Below are positions 23,859 through 35,862 of a stretch of 64,000 nt of DNA, piece by piece (position 1 is the first letter of the stretch; the number at the start of each line of letters is the position of its first letter). The notes under the pieces were generated by a model that worked only from the letters and a program-made list of their open reading frames with translations, made no database searches and had not been told where the DNA came from. Made by a program: the position numbers and the translations under genes. The DNA lies in the NCBI GenBank assembly GCA_005408345.1, contig SEMN01000035.1, positions 1,826,501-1,890,500 of the forward strand. Reading direction: 5' to 3'. The DNA is from Macquaria australasica (taxonomy: Eukaryota > Chordata > Actinopteri > Centrarchiformes > Percichthyidae).

Positions 23859-25740
23859 ATGCCTCAAGAGGGAGAGCAGTCTCTCCCGCTGGTTCGCTCC
23901 CTGAACAGTCGGATACCCATTAATGCGGTGTTTTGTAACCGCAGCCCCCGCGTCGTACGACCACTGTGGGTAGACTTCCGCGGGCAGCCGCAGGCTTACG
24001 GTGATTTACAGCCAGGAACCGGACGGAAAATGAACACCTTCGTCGGTAAGGCAGCTATTTCAGCATCGCAGGGTGTTAGAGCAAATGCTGCTGCTTTGTC
24101 TCAGGTGTGAGCTACGTTTCCCACAAAGAAAAGGCACCTTAGGGACAACACGCTGTTGGTATTTGCCAAAATAAAACCAGCCCAGATTTTGGCAGAAGCC
24201 TCGTTGTGTTATTTCTCTGATTTTACTGAGACATGGGGACGTTTTCTGATTCTGACACAGCTGCGAGTCTTACATTCAAATAATGCTCAATAATGAAAAC
24301 ATTGAGCCACAAAGTTGGTCACCAGTTAGTGTCGGAGGACATTAAGTCTTGACAGACAGTTTGTTAGTTGCCAGTGCAGTGGTATCACCTGTGGGCTGTG
24401 TAACACACACTCTTTGTTAAAACAACAAAACAACCATGTATGGTTTTCCCAGGTCACCCGTGGATGTTCAGAGATGCAGAGACTGATGAGCCACTGAGGG
24501 TAAACGGCAAAGAACTGTTTCTTCCTAAACCAGCAGAGGGTGGAAATGCTACATTTGCTAATATCACTTTACCAGGTAAGATGAGCCAAATGACTCAAAA
24601 TATTAGCAATTTTCATCATATGTAATTCATTACTACTCGCAGACATACATCCAAGAGTGAATTCCAGCATAAATCGTATTTGTGTGTTTTAAAAGGCAGT
24701 TGAACTGCTGTTGATTACAGCACTGTGAACAATTATTCTGATGGTTTAAAGGGACAAATGACAAAAATAGTAGATTTCCACTTGCCCCTAGTGTTGTCTG
24801 GTCATGTGGGTAGTTTTTGGCTTTATTTGGCAGGGTTTTAAGATCTTTTTTACTAAGGCTCCTACAACACGGCAATAAAACGGGGGGAATGGCGTTTGGC
24901 TTGTGGTGCTGAAAGCATCACAAAATTACACCCAGGGGTTACACAGGATAATCCACAGATCTTGCTGTGAATGGTTTTCACTGAGAGCCCCTCTGCTGCG
25001 ATTTTCTAATTTTCTAAAGCTTTGCGTGCCACAAACCAGTTAATATTTATTGACAGGTGTTTTAATTCAGGGACTATGTTATTTTGATCAGAAGTATGTG
25101 TAAATGCAGCAGTAAAACAGGCCTACATTTTCATCTAAAAATGAAATTCTTCAAATATATTGTGTACTATACCTCAAAATTATACTGTCACTGGACTGGG
25201 CCTTTAGGTACATAAATATCAAGCAAGTCAAGTCAAACAGCAGTGTGGATGGTGAATGATGGTTTATGCCTGTTTAAGCAGTTTGTGTTGTTCAGTTCAT
25301 GTGTATTGTGGTCACTGAAACCAAACACACATTTTGGTTGCAAGCCTGCCATCCGTATGAAAACATGTTATATTTGATTTCATCCAGAGTGTACTGCATG
25401 TTGTTGTTTTTTTTTCATTTGTCCCCTTTACACTGGTATCAATTTGTTTGTTGTTGTAATTTGTTTGAGTAAAAGACTCTATTAGGAAAGTGGTCTCTGC
25501 ATCATATTCCCTCGACATTTGACAAACGCTTGTTTGGTTTATACAGTTTACAGCCTCAAGGATCGAGCCCTTCAGGTTATTCGGTGTCTGGTACGACCAG
25601 AAGACTACAGGAGGTTGGAAATAGCCCGCTGTCTCCATGAGGAGCTGGAAGATCAACCCAGTGTGTTGAAAGATCTGCACCGCATGAACCAGCGAGTAGA
25701 ACAGCATCTGCTGGAGACGATTCAAGGCCAGGAGGAATGA
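23859..25740 (+). CDS. vhl: von Hippel-Lindau protein, substrate receptor of the CRL2 ubiquitin ligase
   Basis: VHL recognises prolyl-hydroxylated HIF-alpha and links it to elongin B/C and CUL2 for ubiquitination. Coding exons are 23859-24045, 24453-24575 and 25547-25740, the conserved three-exon layout. They join to 167 residues. The beta domain (about residues 12-103) aligns to human 63-154 with a constant offset of 51 and no gaps. It keeps W37 (human W88), Y47 (Y98), H64 (H115) and W66 (W117) in the hydroxyproline pocket, while human H110 and S111 are Asn and Thr here. The alpha domain starts near YSLKDRALQVIRCL. Human C162, an elongin C contact, is Ala111. The acidic repeat at the human N terminus is absent, as expected outside mammals. 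Poly(A) signals lie at 26917-26926. Confidence 0.95.
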
Positions 25741-27734
25741 GGCATGATACTGGATGGATAATGGTTACTTATGGACAGCAATGTTGTATTCCACACTATT
25801 AGAAAGCAAAGAAGCCAGAATTGATAAAAATATAAAACGTTGGAGTTACTTCTTGGGTGAGTGAACAGCTGTTGCAAAGACTTCCCCAGAGATCTCACAT
25901 TTCCTGCACAGAAGACTCAGTTTGATCTGCTGCCTGTCTGTTATATCAACTCATTGGCTTTAGCAAATGTCTTCCTCTGCAGAAAAAACTGTATGTAGCT
26001 TTCACCTTTTAGTAAGAGCAGCTTTTATATAATGTGATGACAGCATCTTCAGTGATAATAGTATTGTTTGTCCTCTAAAATGTTATTTAAAGATTTCAAC
26101 TAGATGCCTATCTGATTATGTGACTCTGCACTTTATTTTGCCAGATGGTCAACTTCTGTCATAGGTAAACGCCCTCAAAAAAATCTTAGTCAATCGTTTG
26201 CACAAGACTGAATTTACAAGAATGTTGCTGTCATGGTTACAGTGTTATAACTGATCTTCTGTCTTAAATATCACAATTTATAAATGTCACTAAATTCATT
26301 TTTTTTTAAATCTAGCTTTCTTTTCTTCAGTTCGGACTTTGGGAACAACAAATCGCATAATGTCCAGAGAACGAAGATTGTGATTTCCATAAATAAAAAG
26401 TATATATTCACATTAGATTTCAGAGAGATATATGTTGTTAATATTCTAATTGGGAATGCCTGAGATAAGGTTATCTTAACTAATCCATCTCCCCTCAGAA
26501 AACATCTTACTTTGTTATTCATGCTATTAAGCTCAGCAGTTTAAGGGATGAATTATTCAGCTATCGTCAGTTTGCTTTGGCACTTAAAATCTGGAATAAG
26601 ATGGAGTGATTATGGGTGCATTTTCCAAGTTGGCCTATTCTGGTAAATGTAGACTTTTTGTCAGAATATACCGACCACCATAAATGGGCAGAGTCTCTTC
26701 TAACAGTTTGTCTTGCAGGTGATTTCTTGTAGGGAAAACAAAATAATTAACCTTGTCTTTACAGTTTTAAAGGTTATGCTGTGAAACACTGTGACTGAGG
26801 AGCGTACGCTTTTGTTTTTGCCTACTTTGTAATTATTTTCCTCTTTTGTTATTCTGTCAGCCTGTTTTAAAATCATACACTGCTACTGTATCTCAAATAT
26901 TTTTCATAGTTTGTGTAATAAATAAAAGATATATTTCTTACTGGTTGAAAGCTACTATGAAGACTTCTTATCTCATTTATTTGCTCAGCCTCTAAGAAGA
27001 GCGATTGATTGTGAACTATAAAATTATGAACATAAAACAAAAATTATGAAACTGAGACCTCACTTCTCAGAGCATACAGGGGTGATTACACATTGAGAAG
27101 CTATTATATTACTTCTGTTTATTTTGTGAGGAAAATATTGACCTTGTTAGAAAAGTAGAGTCTAATTACAAAACTTCTCACTTTGGGTACTGAGTACAGA
27201 GAAAGTACACACCCAACAGTATCTGTTTTGACCAATTACAAGATTTTATTAATTACAGTTGTACAAGTGTGTGTGTTTAGGAGGGTATTTAATAGATGGG
27301 ACTGCTGATTTATGATTTAGGAATTAATATTTGGTGCTGTCATGCGCAAGAAGTTGAATTTCACTTAATTCCAACACTCATATTTTTATTAAAAGAGTAT
27401 TAGTATCATCTTTGTACACTGCCTTTTAGAATTTATCTTTGTCAGGCGGGCTAAAATGTCTGAAATAAAGTAAATTGATAAAGTTTAACAATATATAACG
27501 GAGTAGCATTTTACAATTTTAAAGCATTGTCATTATTTGTAATTGTGCCAATGTGGTGGAAAGTTTAATATATCAGGCTTGGTACAAGCTGAATAACACA
27601 TATTTAACACTTGTACACGCCCAACTGTATAAACTCACACACAAACACAAGGATGAACATTCAAAGTGACATGTCAAATTCTGAAATTATAACCAGCTCC
27701 GGTTTACAACAGCGGGGGTACTGTTGCCAAACGC
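25741..27734. other. vhl 3' UTR and spacer
   Basis: The first 1.2 kb is probably vhl 3' UTR, because overlapping AATAAA hexamers at 26917-26922 and 26921-26926 are the best cleavage signals. From about 26950 to 27734 the sequence is AT-rich and I see no gene. Confidence 0.5.
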
Positions 27735-27747
27735 GTTGCTAAGCGAC
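27735..27747 (+). promoter_or_regulatory. RFX-type X-box
   Basis: gttgctaagcgac fits the X-box consensus RYYNYY-N(1-3)-RRNRAC at every position with a 1-base spacer. It lies 96 bases before the ATG of the unknown five-exon gene, where ciliary gene X-boxes normally sit. RFX factors bind such sites and switch on ciliary genes. Confidence 0.55.
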
Positions 27748-27842
27748 AAAGTAACACAACCCATCTTTGTGTGTGTGTGTGAGTGGAGGTGAGCCCGGTG
27801 CAGTACTATCTGGAACATGCAGGCAGGGGAAAAGACAAAAAC

Positions 27843-29415
27843 ATGGGACTCCAGTCGCTTCAGGACAGGGAAGTAAGTACTTTGTCACTGTCAAGAGCTT
27901 TCTCTGTGTCTCACACACATGTACAGTATTTGTTTTGTAGCTGGGATCCAGTGTTGTGTGAGTTATGTGGCTTTGTTGAACTGAAGCAATAGATGGTAAC
28001 TAATATTCATGATCCTTCGATTTTCTTCACCAGCATGACATTTTGGCCAAGGAGTCACCCAGTCATGTTTCCACATCTCCAGACAGACCACTGGAGCAAA
28101 ATGAAAACAATGGTAAGACAAAATGACATAAATAAATAAATAACAAAACCCTCTTCTACTAACACGATGATATATAAACTAATGACACCCTTGACCGGTT
28201 AATAACAAACACATAAACCAGTTTGTATTCTTGTTATACTATGCACAGTTATTCCCACCTAGGTTCCAGTTTATTTTGCATCAGTTCCAGCTGCCTTGTT
28301 GGAGGACAGAGGTTTGTGAAAATAACCCTATTTCACAGATAATATCAAATTGGGAGGTGACCAGGACAGCGCACAGTACAGAGAGAGAGGGCAAATTTCT
28401 GTACACGTTACAAAGGAAAATGTGTCTCTAATTTGGCTTTATTACTGTATGAATCACATGAAGGTGCTCTAAACCGTACCACCACCAGCAGCAGCAACAT
28501 CCCGTTACCTCCTCTGACTCAGGACGAAACTGCAGTTAATGATCCTGTTCCCTCCGTGGTGCAAGGATACAGTAGGTCCCAGATTAAGGAGTTGTTTAAA
28601 CATATATATTTTTTGTATTTATTATTTGCTTCCCTGCTGTTTCACTATTATATGTTTTTCTTTAGGCGTGCATCCAAACACACCAAAAACCTCACCTCAA
28701 AACATGCCCCAGTACAGCAACGTGTTCAATGACCGTGCCAGGAGGGGCTTCTGCTACTGGCTCGTTGAAAAGAAGGGCTCAACGTGTAAGTACTCATCCA
28801 AGCTCTGACTGCAGCAAAATGTCACCTATACAATAAATGTCAGCTTGGTGTGACATTCACATGCCCATGTGGCTGGGAGGAGTGAGAGCCATACCCTAAA
28901 TCTCTTTCACTGCTGATCCTGCTGCTCAGCCTTCCCGCTGTGCACTCAACCTTTCAAGTACTGAAGCTCATATTCAGAGATTACAGAAATCCCTCCCTGC
29001 TCTGTTCTGCTGACTGACTTTGGTGCATTGTTGTGAGCAGAAAGTCAGACCTTTGGATTTCATCCTAACCCTCATTCGCCCCTCACAGACCTCTGAGTCA
29101 GCATGCATATCATTTTATGTTGGTATATTATGTATATTGAGTATCAGGATCAAAATCTGCTGCACCTGTGTATCTGAACAGATAATGTACATCTTCTGTA
29201 TTTCATAAAAGGAATGTAACCATGTTTCAGTGTCTATCACAAGCAGCGTTTTTAAGAGGGACAAGTATGTGTCTTGTATGGAATAACTGATGCCACTTAT
29301 ATTATGATTGGTTTACACAATGGCCAGAAGACTGATGCATCTTCATTCCTTCCTCACAGGTAAAGGATACAGCTTTGGTGCCTACAAGACCTCTCTTGGA
29401 TTACCAAAAGTCTAA
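27843..29415 (+). CDS. Unrecognised small protein, 130 residues, five coding exons
   Basis: I do not recognise this family. Exons 27843-27872, 28034-28112, 28464-28571, 28666-28785 and 29360-29415 all have GT-AG borders and join in frame to 130 residues. The ATG at 27843 has a strong context (aacATGg), and the frame is closed upstream by TGA at 27780. The N-terminal two thirds is polar and rich in Ser, Pro and Thr, probably disordered. The C-terminal third is ordered-looking and aromatic: QYSNVFNDRARRGFCYWLVE, then KGYSFGAYKTSLGLPKV at the end. There is no signal peptide or membrane segment. The upstream X-box hints at a ciliary or sperm-tail role, by inference only. A poly(A) signal follows at 29667-29672. 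Exon 3 has the weakest acceptor and is the least certain part. Confidence 0.62.
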
Positions 29416-29666
29416 CAAAAAGTGTTACTAAGATTTAACCCTCTGTCCAAATTTGTTTAAACTACCTAAAACCATATGATTTCACTCAGCGGGTATAATG
29501 TATAATCTGCTGTCACTTTACCAGAGTGTGTCCACACACTGATTTGCCTTTCAGTGGATATGCTGTTAATTTGAAGTATTTAACTTGAGAATCAAAACAA
29601 TTGTAGTGACTGCAATAATGTGCTTAGGATAATGTGTAAAATACCGTACCTGACTACGATATGCTG

Positions 29667-29672
29667 AATAAA
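29667..29672 (+). terminator. Poly(A) signal of the 130-residue gene
   Basis: AATAAA 252 bases after the stop codon at 29413-29415. A further aataaat lies near 29850. Confidence 0.5.
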
Positions 29673-30338
29673 AAAATCAAACTCTATGAACATCGCAAGG
29701 TGAGCCGTAATACACTATCTGACCCTCCACTCTGAGAAAGAAGGAAAAAATAAGACCAATGTTTATTATATGTTGTGTTATTTTGTAGATAGTAAGGAAT
29801 TTGTAATGTATTGAGCACACCTCTTTTGTATGCTATCACTGTTCAGCATTAAATAAATACTTGTCCCACCTCTGACCACCTTTAAAAACAGGATTTAAAT
29901 CCAATATTCTCTGCTGCCCTCTAAATGTTGTGTTTATGGTTTTTAATCTTGTTTTAATGTCTTTATTTTCATTTTTATATCAGGATTGCCTCGAAATTTG
30001 AATACAGTACATTTTCTTATATTCACTCTTTAAAATCTGTTGTTTTAAGCGAGCACTGAACATTTGTGGGTATAAATGGCCCAGCACACCAATGAGCTGA
30101 CCAAGCATTTCTTTTTGTTTTTTAGATTGGATAGTCAGGAAAGAGAGAGATGACACGCAGCAAAGGGCCAGGGGTAGTTTTAAATGGGATTTGTGCTTAC
30201 TGTTTGATGCAGTTATGCTTTCTAGTCTAGCAATTATATTGTATCTGTACTTATATGTACCTGAAATGACCCAAATTTCCTTCCCACCTGTTTACGCTGT
30301 GGTTGTCGCTCATTGTCAAATCCCGTTGGTAGAATTGA
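29673..30338. other. Spacer before tatdn2
   Basis: AT-rich sequence with no supported gene. The stretch 30040-30200 has no repeat that I recognise. Confidence 0.4.
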
Positions 30339-30348
30339 TCTCGCGAGA
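30339..30348. promoter_or_regulatory. TCTCGCGAGA palindrome, BANP-type core promoter motif
   Basis: A perfect copy of the 10-bp palindrome TCTCGCGAGA, known as the binding site of BANP in promoters of housekeeping genes. It lies 1.3 kb before the tatdn2 start codon. A likely untranslated first exon ending near 30577 (agagaag before gtaacg) would place it at the tatdn2 promoter. Confidence 0.5.
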
Positions 30349-30401
30349 TAGCGTAATATGGTTGCGTTCGAACCAAACAGAACTCTACCACCATCTAGCG
30401 G

Positions 30402-30440
30402 TAAATAAATAAATAAATAAATAAATAAAAAATAAAAAAA
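30402..30440. repeat. (AAAT)n microsatellite
   Basis: About eight taaa units passing into an A-rich tail. Confidence 0.85.
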
Positions 30441-31667
30441 CCCCACACAATCTGGCGGTTAATTTAAATACAAACGTTTGAATTGAATCCAATATTATTA
30501 GTTTTCACATTTTGCTTTTGTTCAGACACGCAACAGATGTTTTAGACTAACGAGTCCCTGCAGTTTAATCAGAGAAGGTAACGTAACTTCACAACTCTTC
30601 GACAGTAGCTAGTTCAGTACGTGTAGCAATGTAGCAAGTATAACTAACTGGCTTATAGGTGTGATGAATGAGTGTAAAGTCGTAATATAAAAACAAACAG
30701 TGGCTATCGAGCGTCTTCTCGTCGCTGGGACACTTAACCCTGCTACATTTGGGTTGCAGTTTGAATCAAAACGTGAACACGGGGAACGTTAGCCAACGGC
30801 CTCGTTGTCACCCAGCGACGACGCAGTTAAGCGTCTTTTACCGACTAGTTCACAGCGTGCGCAGACCCCCAAAACATTAACATCATCGCAGACGGTGTCC
30901 AAATCGTTAAAGTTAACCTAGGTTTGAGTTTTTATTTCGGCAAACACTTTCTGAGCACCTAAAACTGATTGACACATTTGGTGGAACTAGCTGCGGTGTG
31001 TTAATTCTTCTGTAATTTCAAAAAACTTTTTAAACTTTTGAACTTCAGACTTCAAGAATCAGATCATTAAAGTATAAGGTTGACCAGCTAATTAAAGTGT
31101 TGGTATTTTATGGCAAGATCCTTTTCAGTGGAGGTAAGCCACCCATGGCCAGATTAACCTGCTTGGGGCAAAAATGAGCTGCTGGTCTTTTTTGTTTGTG
31201 AGCATTATTTTTAATTTGGATCCCCATTAGTTCTTACTTTGGCAATAGCAACTCTTCTTGGGGTCCATTATCCTTGGGATACTACCCAGGTTTGTTGTGT
31301 GGTTAGAAGAATATGCACCTCCTTGGCAAAATATGAGTATTTATTCCAGAGTTAGGTGCCATGACAACAAATGCACTGTGGCTGCATATCTAGACTTAGG
31401 CAGTACCTAACTTCTAGGGAAAAATTACTTTTTCACGTAGCAAATGCTGTATATTTAATGAGTGTGGCCATTTTTGAGGTCTTCATCTACTAACTAAGTT
31501 GATCATAATGGGCATATCCTCTTGTAGGAAAAATGACTAAATACTGCATTTTTAACTTGAGTATTTTAGCAGTGATGCCTTTCATGTTTTTACCTTGTTG
31601 CTCACATGATGTACTAGATGGTCATACAGATCTGTCCATTCCTTTTCTTTCAACAAGGATCTCAAAC
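30441..31667 (+). other. tatdn2: Probable tatdn2 5' UTR exon and first intron
   Basis: No coding sequence is seen. A GC-richer part at 30700-30870 suits a promoter or 5' UTR. The tatdn2 coding exon follows an acceptor (ttcaacaag at 31649-31657) that sits 10 bases before its ATG, so at least one untranslated exon must lie upstream, probably near 30500-30577. Confidence 0.4.
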
Positions 31668-34600
31668 ATGGACAGCAGCAGAAAGAAGTCGACGTTTAAG
31701 TGCCTACGAACTGCAGTCACTTCACCCACACATCTTCAGGGGGGAGATGCTGGCTCAGACACACCTTCTCGCTGGAATATGTCCCCGAATGAAGATTCAA
31801 ACCCTTTTTCCCTCAGTGACTCACCAGGACCTGACTGCCTTGCAACACTGAGTCTGGACACTCCCAAGAGGAAAGCAGAGGAGCTCGATGAAAGCATGCC
31901 CTCTATAGGCAAAGTTAAGCTGAGGAAGCTTTCCAGGAAAAATTATGAAAGTTTCTTGACTTCAGAGGTAAATCTTTACCATAAATATTGCTCTGCCCAT
32001 CTTTTAATGTTACATCTGAAGTGTTTTATCAAAACTAGAGTCTCAAATGTGCTATCTCATGCATTATATTGAGTTCTTGTTAAGAAAATACTGATTTATT
32101 TGTCCTTTTGCACCACAACTGTCAGGAAAAACCTATGGACAACTCATCCAAGCAGCTGGAATCCATTGAGAGCCAGCAAGTATCACCACCTCCATCTCAC
32201 GCTTTCGTCTTGAAAAAGAAAGAGAGGACACCCGAGGAGGGATCAAAGGCTATTTACAGGAGGGCATTGATTGCAGCCATTGGCAGTACAAAAGCAAAAC
32301 GCAGCACTACTAATATCCCCAGGACTGATACTAACAGCCTGTCTTTGCCATCTTCACCAGAGAAGACTGAAGTGTCCAGTCCCGTGTCCCTTGACAGAAC
32401 AGTCATGAATATTTACTGTTCCCCGATCAAACCTGAGAATAAATCCAAGGACAGCGGCAGTGTCACGGAAGATCAGTGGTCCCCCATTCGGGTGTTTGAG
32501 GACACGGAAGCCCAAAGTGACAGCTCAGAGCCAAAAACAGATGGACGAGTAAGTCAACAAACACCCAGGAATCTACCTTTTCTTGTAGTTTTCTTTGCTT
32601 ATATATAATATCAAATGTTTTAGGTGCATAAAATCTGTTAATTTTCTTGTCTGAGATTTAATTTTTGTTCATTTAGCTAATGTTTTACATTTTTTTAAAT
32701 CAAAAGCAACCGTACAGAAGCCAGGAAATTGACATCCTCAAAATATTAAATATTTTGACCATATAATAATCACCAAGCCATTAAAAGCTAAAGGGACTTT
32801 TTTATTTATTTTTATTTTTATTTTTTAACTATTTGTTTATGTTTTTCAGAGTGTTGTGCTAAAAGGAGAAGATTCACCCAAGTGGTTTGGTGCTCAGGAC
32901 TCTGTGTTTGTGAAGACAACCTCTCAAGACAAGTTATTTGGTACAGAAAATGAACTGGAAGATGAGGACTGTGACTCGGCACTCCCTGCTCTGGACTATA
33001 TCCCAGATTCTTCGTCTTGTTTCATGACTCATCAGAAAGGCTCTTTTGACAGTCAACAGGGGCAAAGTCCCTCAGTGAGTACCCAGGGAGCTACAACTTC
33101 CTCTTTCACCTTTTCACCCACTACTGAAACCACTGGGGCCATCCGGGCAGCGGCTGAGGACATGGAGGTGCCTTCCTCACTTTCACAGAGGACAGTGTTT
33201 GTCTCATTCAAGCATCCCCACCCACCAAACACTGGCCCTTCAATGGCATCCACAGTTGAGACTGAGAATGTCCGCTCCTCCAACGTCATGGCCCATTTAT
33301 CGGATCCCTTTGCTCTGCCACTATACTCAAATAGAGGAAAAATGAACCCTTACTTTAACTCCACATCCACACGCAGGCAGTCAGATTTTGGCTCTTCCAT
33401 GCGTTACCCCCCCTACTACGCCTTGAATCATGGTGGTACTCCTAAAAGAAGATTATCCATGGGGGCAGAACCCATGTGGACCAGTTACCCCTACCTGGAC
33501 AATCAGGTTGGTTTCATAGACACACACTGCCATCTAGACATGCTCTATGGAAAACTTGGCTTCTCTGGGACATTCAGCAGTTTTCAAAGGCAGTACCAAA
33601 GCAGCTTTTCTCCGGAGTTTAGAGGCTGTATTGCTGACTTCTGCAACCCAGGGATCATGATGAAGGAAGCCCTGTGGGAGGGTTTGCTGGCTGAAGACAT
33701 GGTATGGGGGGCATTTGGGTGCCACCCACACTTTGCCAAAGACTACTCAAGTGTCCATGAACGCAATATACTGATGGCCATGCGGCATCCAAAAGCTGTG
33801 GCATTTGGTGAGATGGGCCTGGACTACTCCCACAAAAACTCCACTAACACCTCCAGGCAAAAAGAGGTATGGTCTAGTTTGATATGGTCTGAGTTGAAAA
33901 AGCTTTGCAGTCCAGTAACTGTTTATCTTAAACTAGGCCTTTATCATTGTGAAGTGGAAATATATTGTGTGGAATGATAATCTTGTAAAATAATAATGAA
34001 TGTTGGTTTGGTTGGTCCGTGTTTCGTTTCTCTGCCTCTCTGTGAAGGTGTTTGAGCGTCAGCTGCGTTTGGCTGTGGCCATGCAGAAGCCTTTGGTGAT
34101 CCACTGCAGGGATGCAGATGATGACCTGCTGCCAATCATGAAGAAGTGTGTCCCCAGAGAATACAAAATTCATAGGTGTGTGTGCAGGAAATTCATCTAA
34201 CTATTCTCATTTTACATCTTTTTTTAAAATTAATTAATTAATTTTTTTTTTTACATTTCTTGCCTTTTATCAACATGAAAAAATGGTAAAAAAGTCAGTA
34301 ACTCTGTTCTGTTCGGTCTAATTTTTGATGCAATAGCCATCAAGTGATATATTTACTTTCAGTAATGATCTCTATATAGTAGTTTTCATTGTTGCTGGCA
34401 GAGTCCACCATTCCCACACTGGATTCAGATTGTCTACCTACACATGATGGATTGGCAGCATGTTGCAGCAAGCAGTGTTAGGGTTGTTACTGTTTGCTTC
34501 ACATTAAAAGACTTCAACTGGCTAAACACAAGGGACTTTTATAGTGAAGCAGTCACAGGAAACACAATGTATTTGTCACCGCGTTTAACGCTGACCACGG

Positions 34601-35862
34601 CCATTCATCAAAAATAAGATAAGATAAGATAAGCCTTTATTGTCCCACAGCGGGGAAATTCTTAGCGTTGCAGCAGCCAGCAAAAGTGTCATATATAGAA
34701 ATACAATAAAAATAAATAGAAAAATAGTCCTATACACAGTATAGACAGAAATAAATAATAGAGTGACTGAGTGCAGTTGTAAGTATGAACAAATAGATAA
34801 GATAAAAATATTGCACATATATAATATACATGTTTATGAAAAATATTTCACAGCAACATATGAAGTAGATAACATCATGAATACAATATATGTATGAACA
34901 TAATGCACAGCAGTAGATGAAGTATAGTAGTGAATAGTCTGCACACTGACAGTCAAGTGTAGATTACAGGGAAATGTCATTTTTGTTAGCGGATTTGTTT
35001 ATTTTTTTCAACTAGGACTGAAATCTTGAGGATTATAACTTTAAGGACCTTCAAAGTATAAAGTGTTATGCAATCTGAATTTTCTTTCTTGATTATTTGT
35101 GTGTTTTCCAGGCACTGTTTCACAAACAGTTATCCAGTGATTGAGCCCTTCCTGACAGAGTTCCCCAACCTGTATGTGGGCTTCACAGCCCTGATCACCT
35201 ACTACAGGGCCGCCGAGGCCCGAGATGCTGTCCGCCGGATCCCTCTTAACCGCATTGTGTTGGAGACAGACGCGCCATATTTCCTGCCCAGACAGGTACG
35301 CTTAAACTGAGGCCCAGATAAACCGAAACACTGTTCTAATGTCAATCATTGGCAGGCTTTTTCCAGCTCCTCAAAAATACTCAACGGAATAGTAATTTCT
35401 GGATAAGTATGTACAATATATATTCAACTCACCTTGAACTGCACAGTCTGGTTAAACCAATTCTGGCCTTGTAATAAATATTTGTCATTTATGTCATCCA
35501 TTTCTTTACTAATTTATTAATGTTACCATCATTCTTTTAAATCTTAATTTTAATTTTATGTTTAATTGTCAAACCTTTGCGTGATCCCTTTTTTTGTTAG
35601 ATTTGAGATGCTCTCCACAAAAGGGCCATTATTGCAGTGTTTACAGCACTGGTACACTTACACAAGCAGGGGAGTAAATTTCGACTACATACATACAATA
35701 AGTGCGTCTCACTCTTAACAGGTGAGAAAAGATGTCTGCCAGTTTTCACATCCTGGAATGGGCATCCATACTCTGGAGGAGCTGAGCCTGCTGAAGGGGG
35801 AAAACATGGCCACGGTCCTCGCCACCATCCAAAACAACACCACTCAACTCTACGGCATATGA
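31668..35862 (+). CDS. tatdn2: TatD DNase domain containing 2, metal-dependent nuclease
   Basis: A member of the TatD family of metal-dependent nucleases. Coding exons are 31668-31967, 32126-32548, 32850-33866, 34048-34175, 35112-35295 and 35722-35862. They join to 730 residues (human about 760). Residues 1-460 are Ser/Pro-rich and low in order. The TatD barrel follows with its metal ligands: FIDTHCHLDMLY (about 462-473), the GEMGLDY loop (about 560), VIHCRDADDD (His near 599), IHRHCF across the exon 4/5 border (about 621-626), and LETDAPY (Asp near 676). Every catalytic block is intact, so the enzyme should be active. Intron 4 carries a dispersed repeat. The gene is tail-to-tail with ghrelin, as in human. 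Confidence 0.95.
34611..34945. repeat. Teleost 'gataagcctttattgtccc' dispersed repeat in tatdn2 intron 4
   Basis: Starts with four gataa units and continues cctttattgtcccacagcgg, then short repeats of attgcac and agtagatgaag. This layout is typical of a common teleost retroelement-derived repeat. It has no coding capacity. Confidence 0.6.

Noticed and set aside
27783..27842. Earlier GTG start for the unknown gene, adding a VQYYLEHAGR segment
   Set aside because: GTG is not a normal start in vertebrate nuclear genes, and the frame is closed by TGA at 27780. The ATG at 27843 has a strong context. An upstream spliced exon could still change this.
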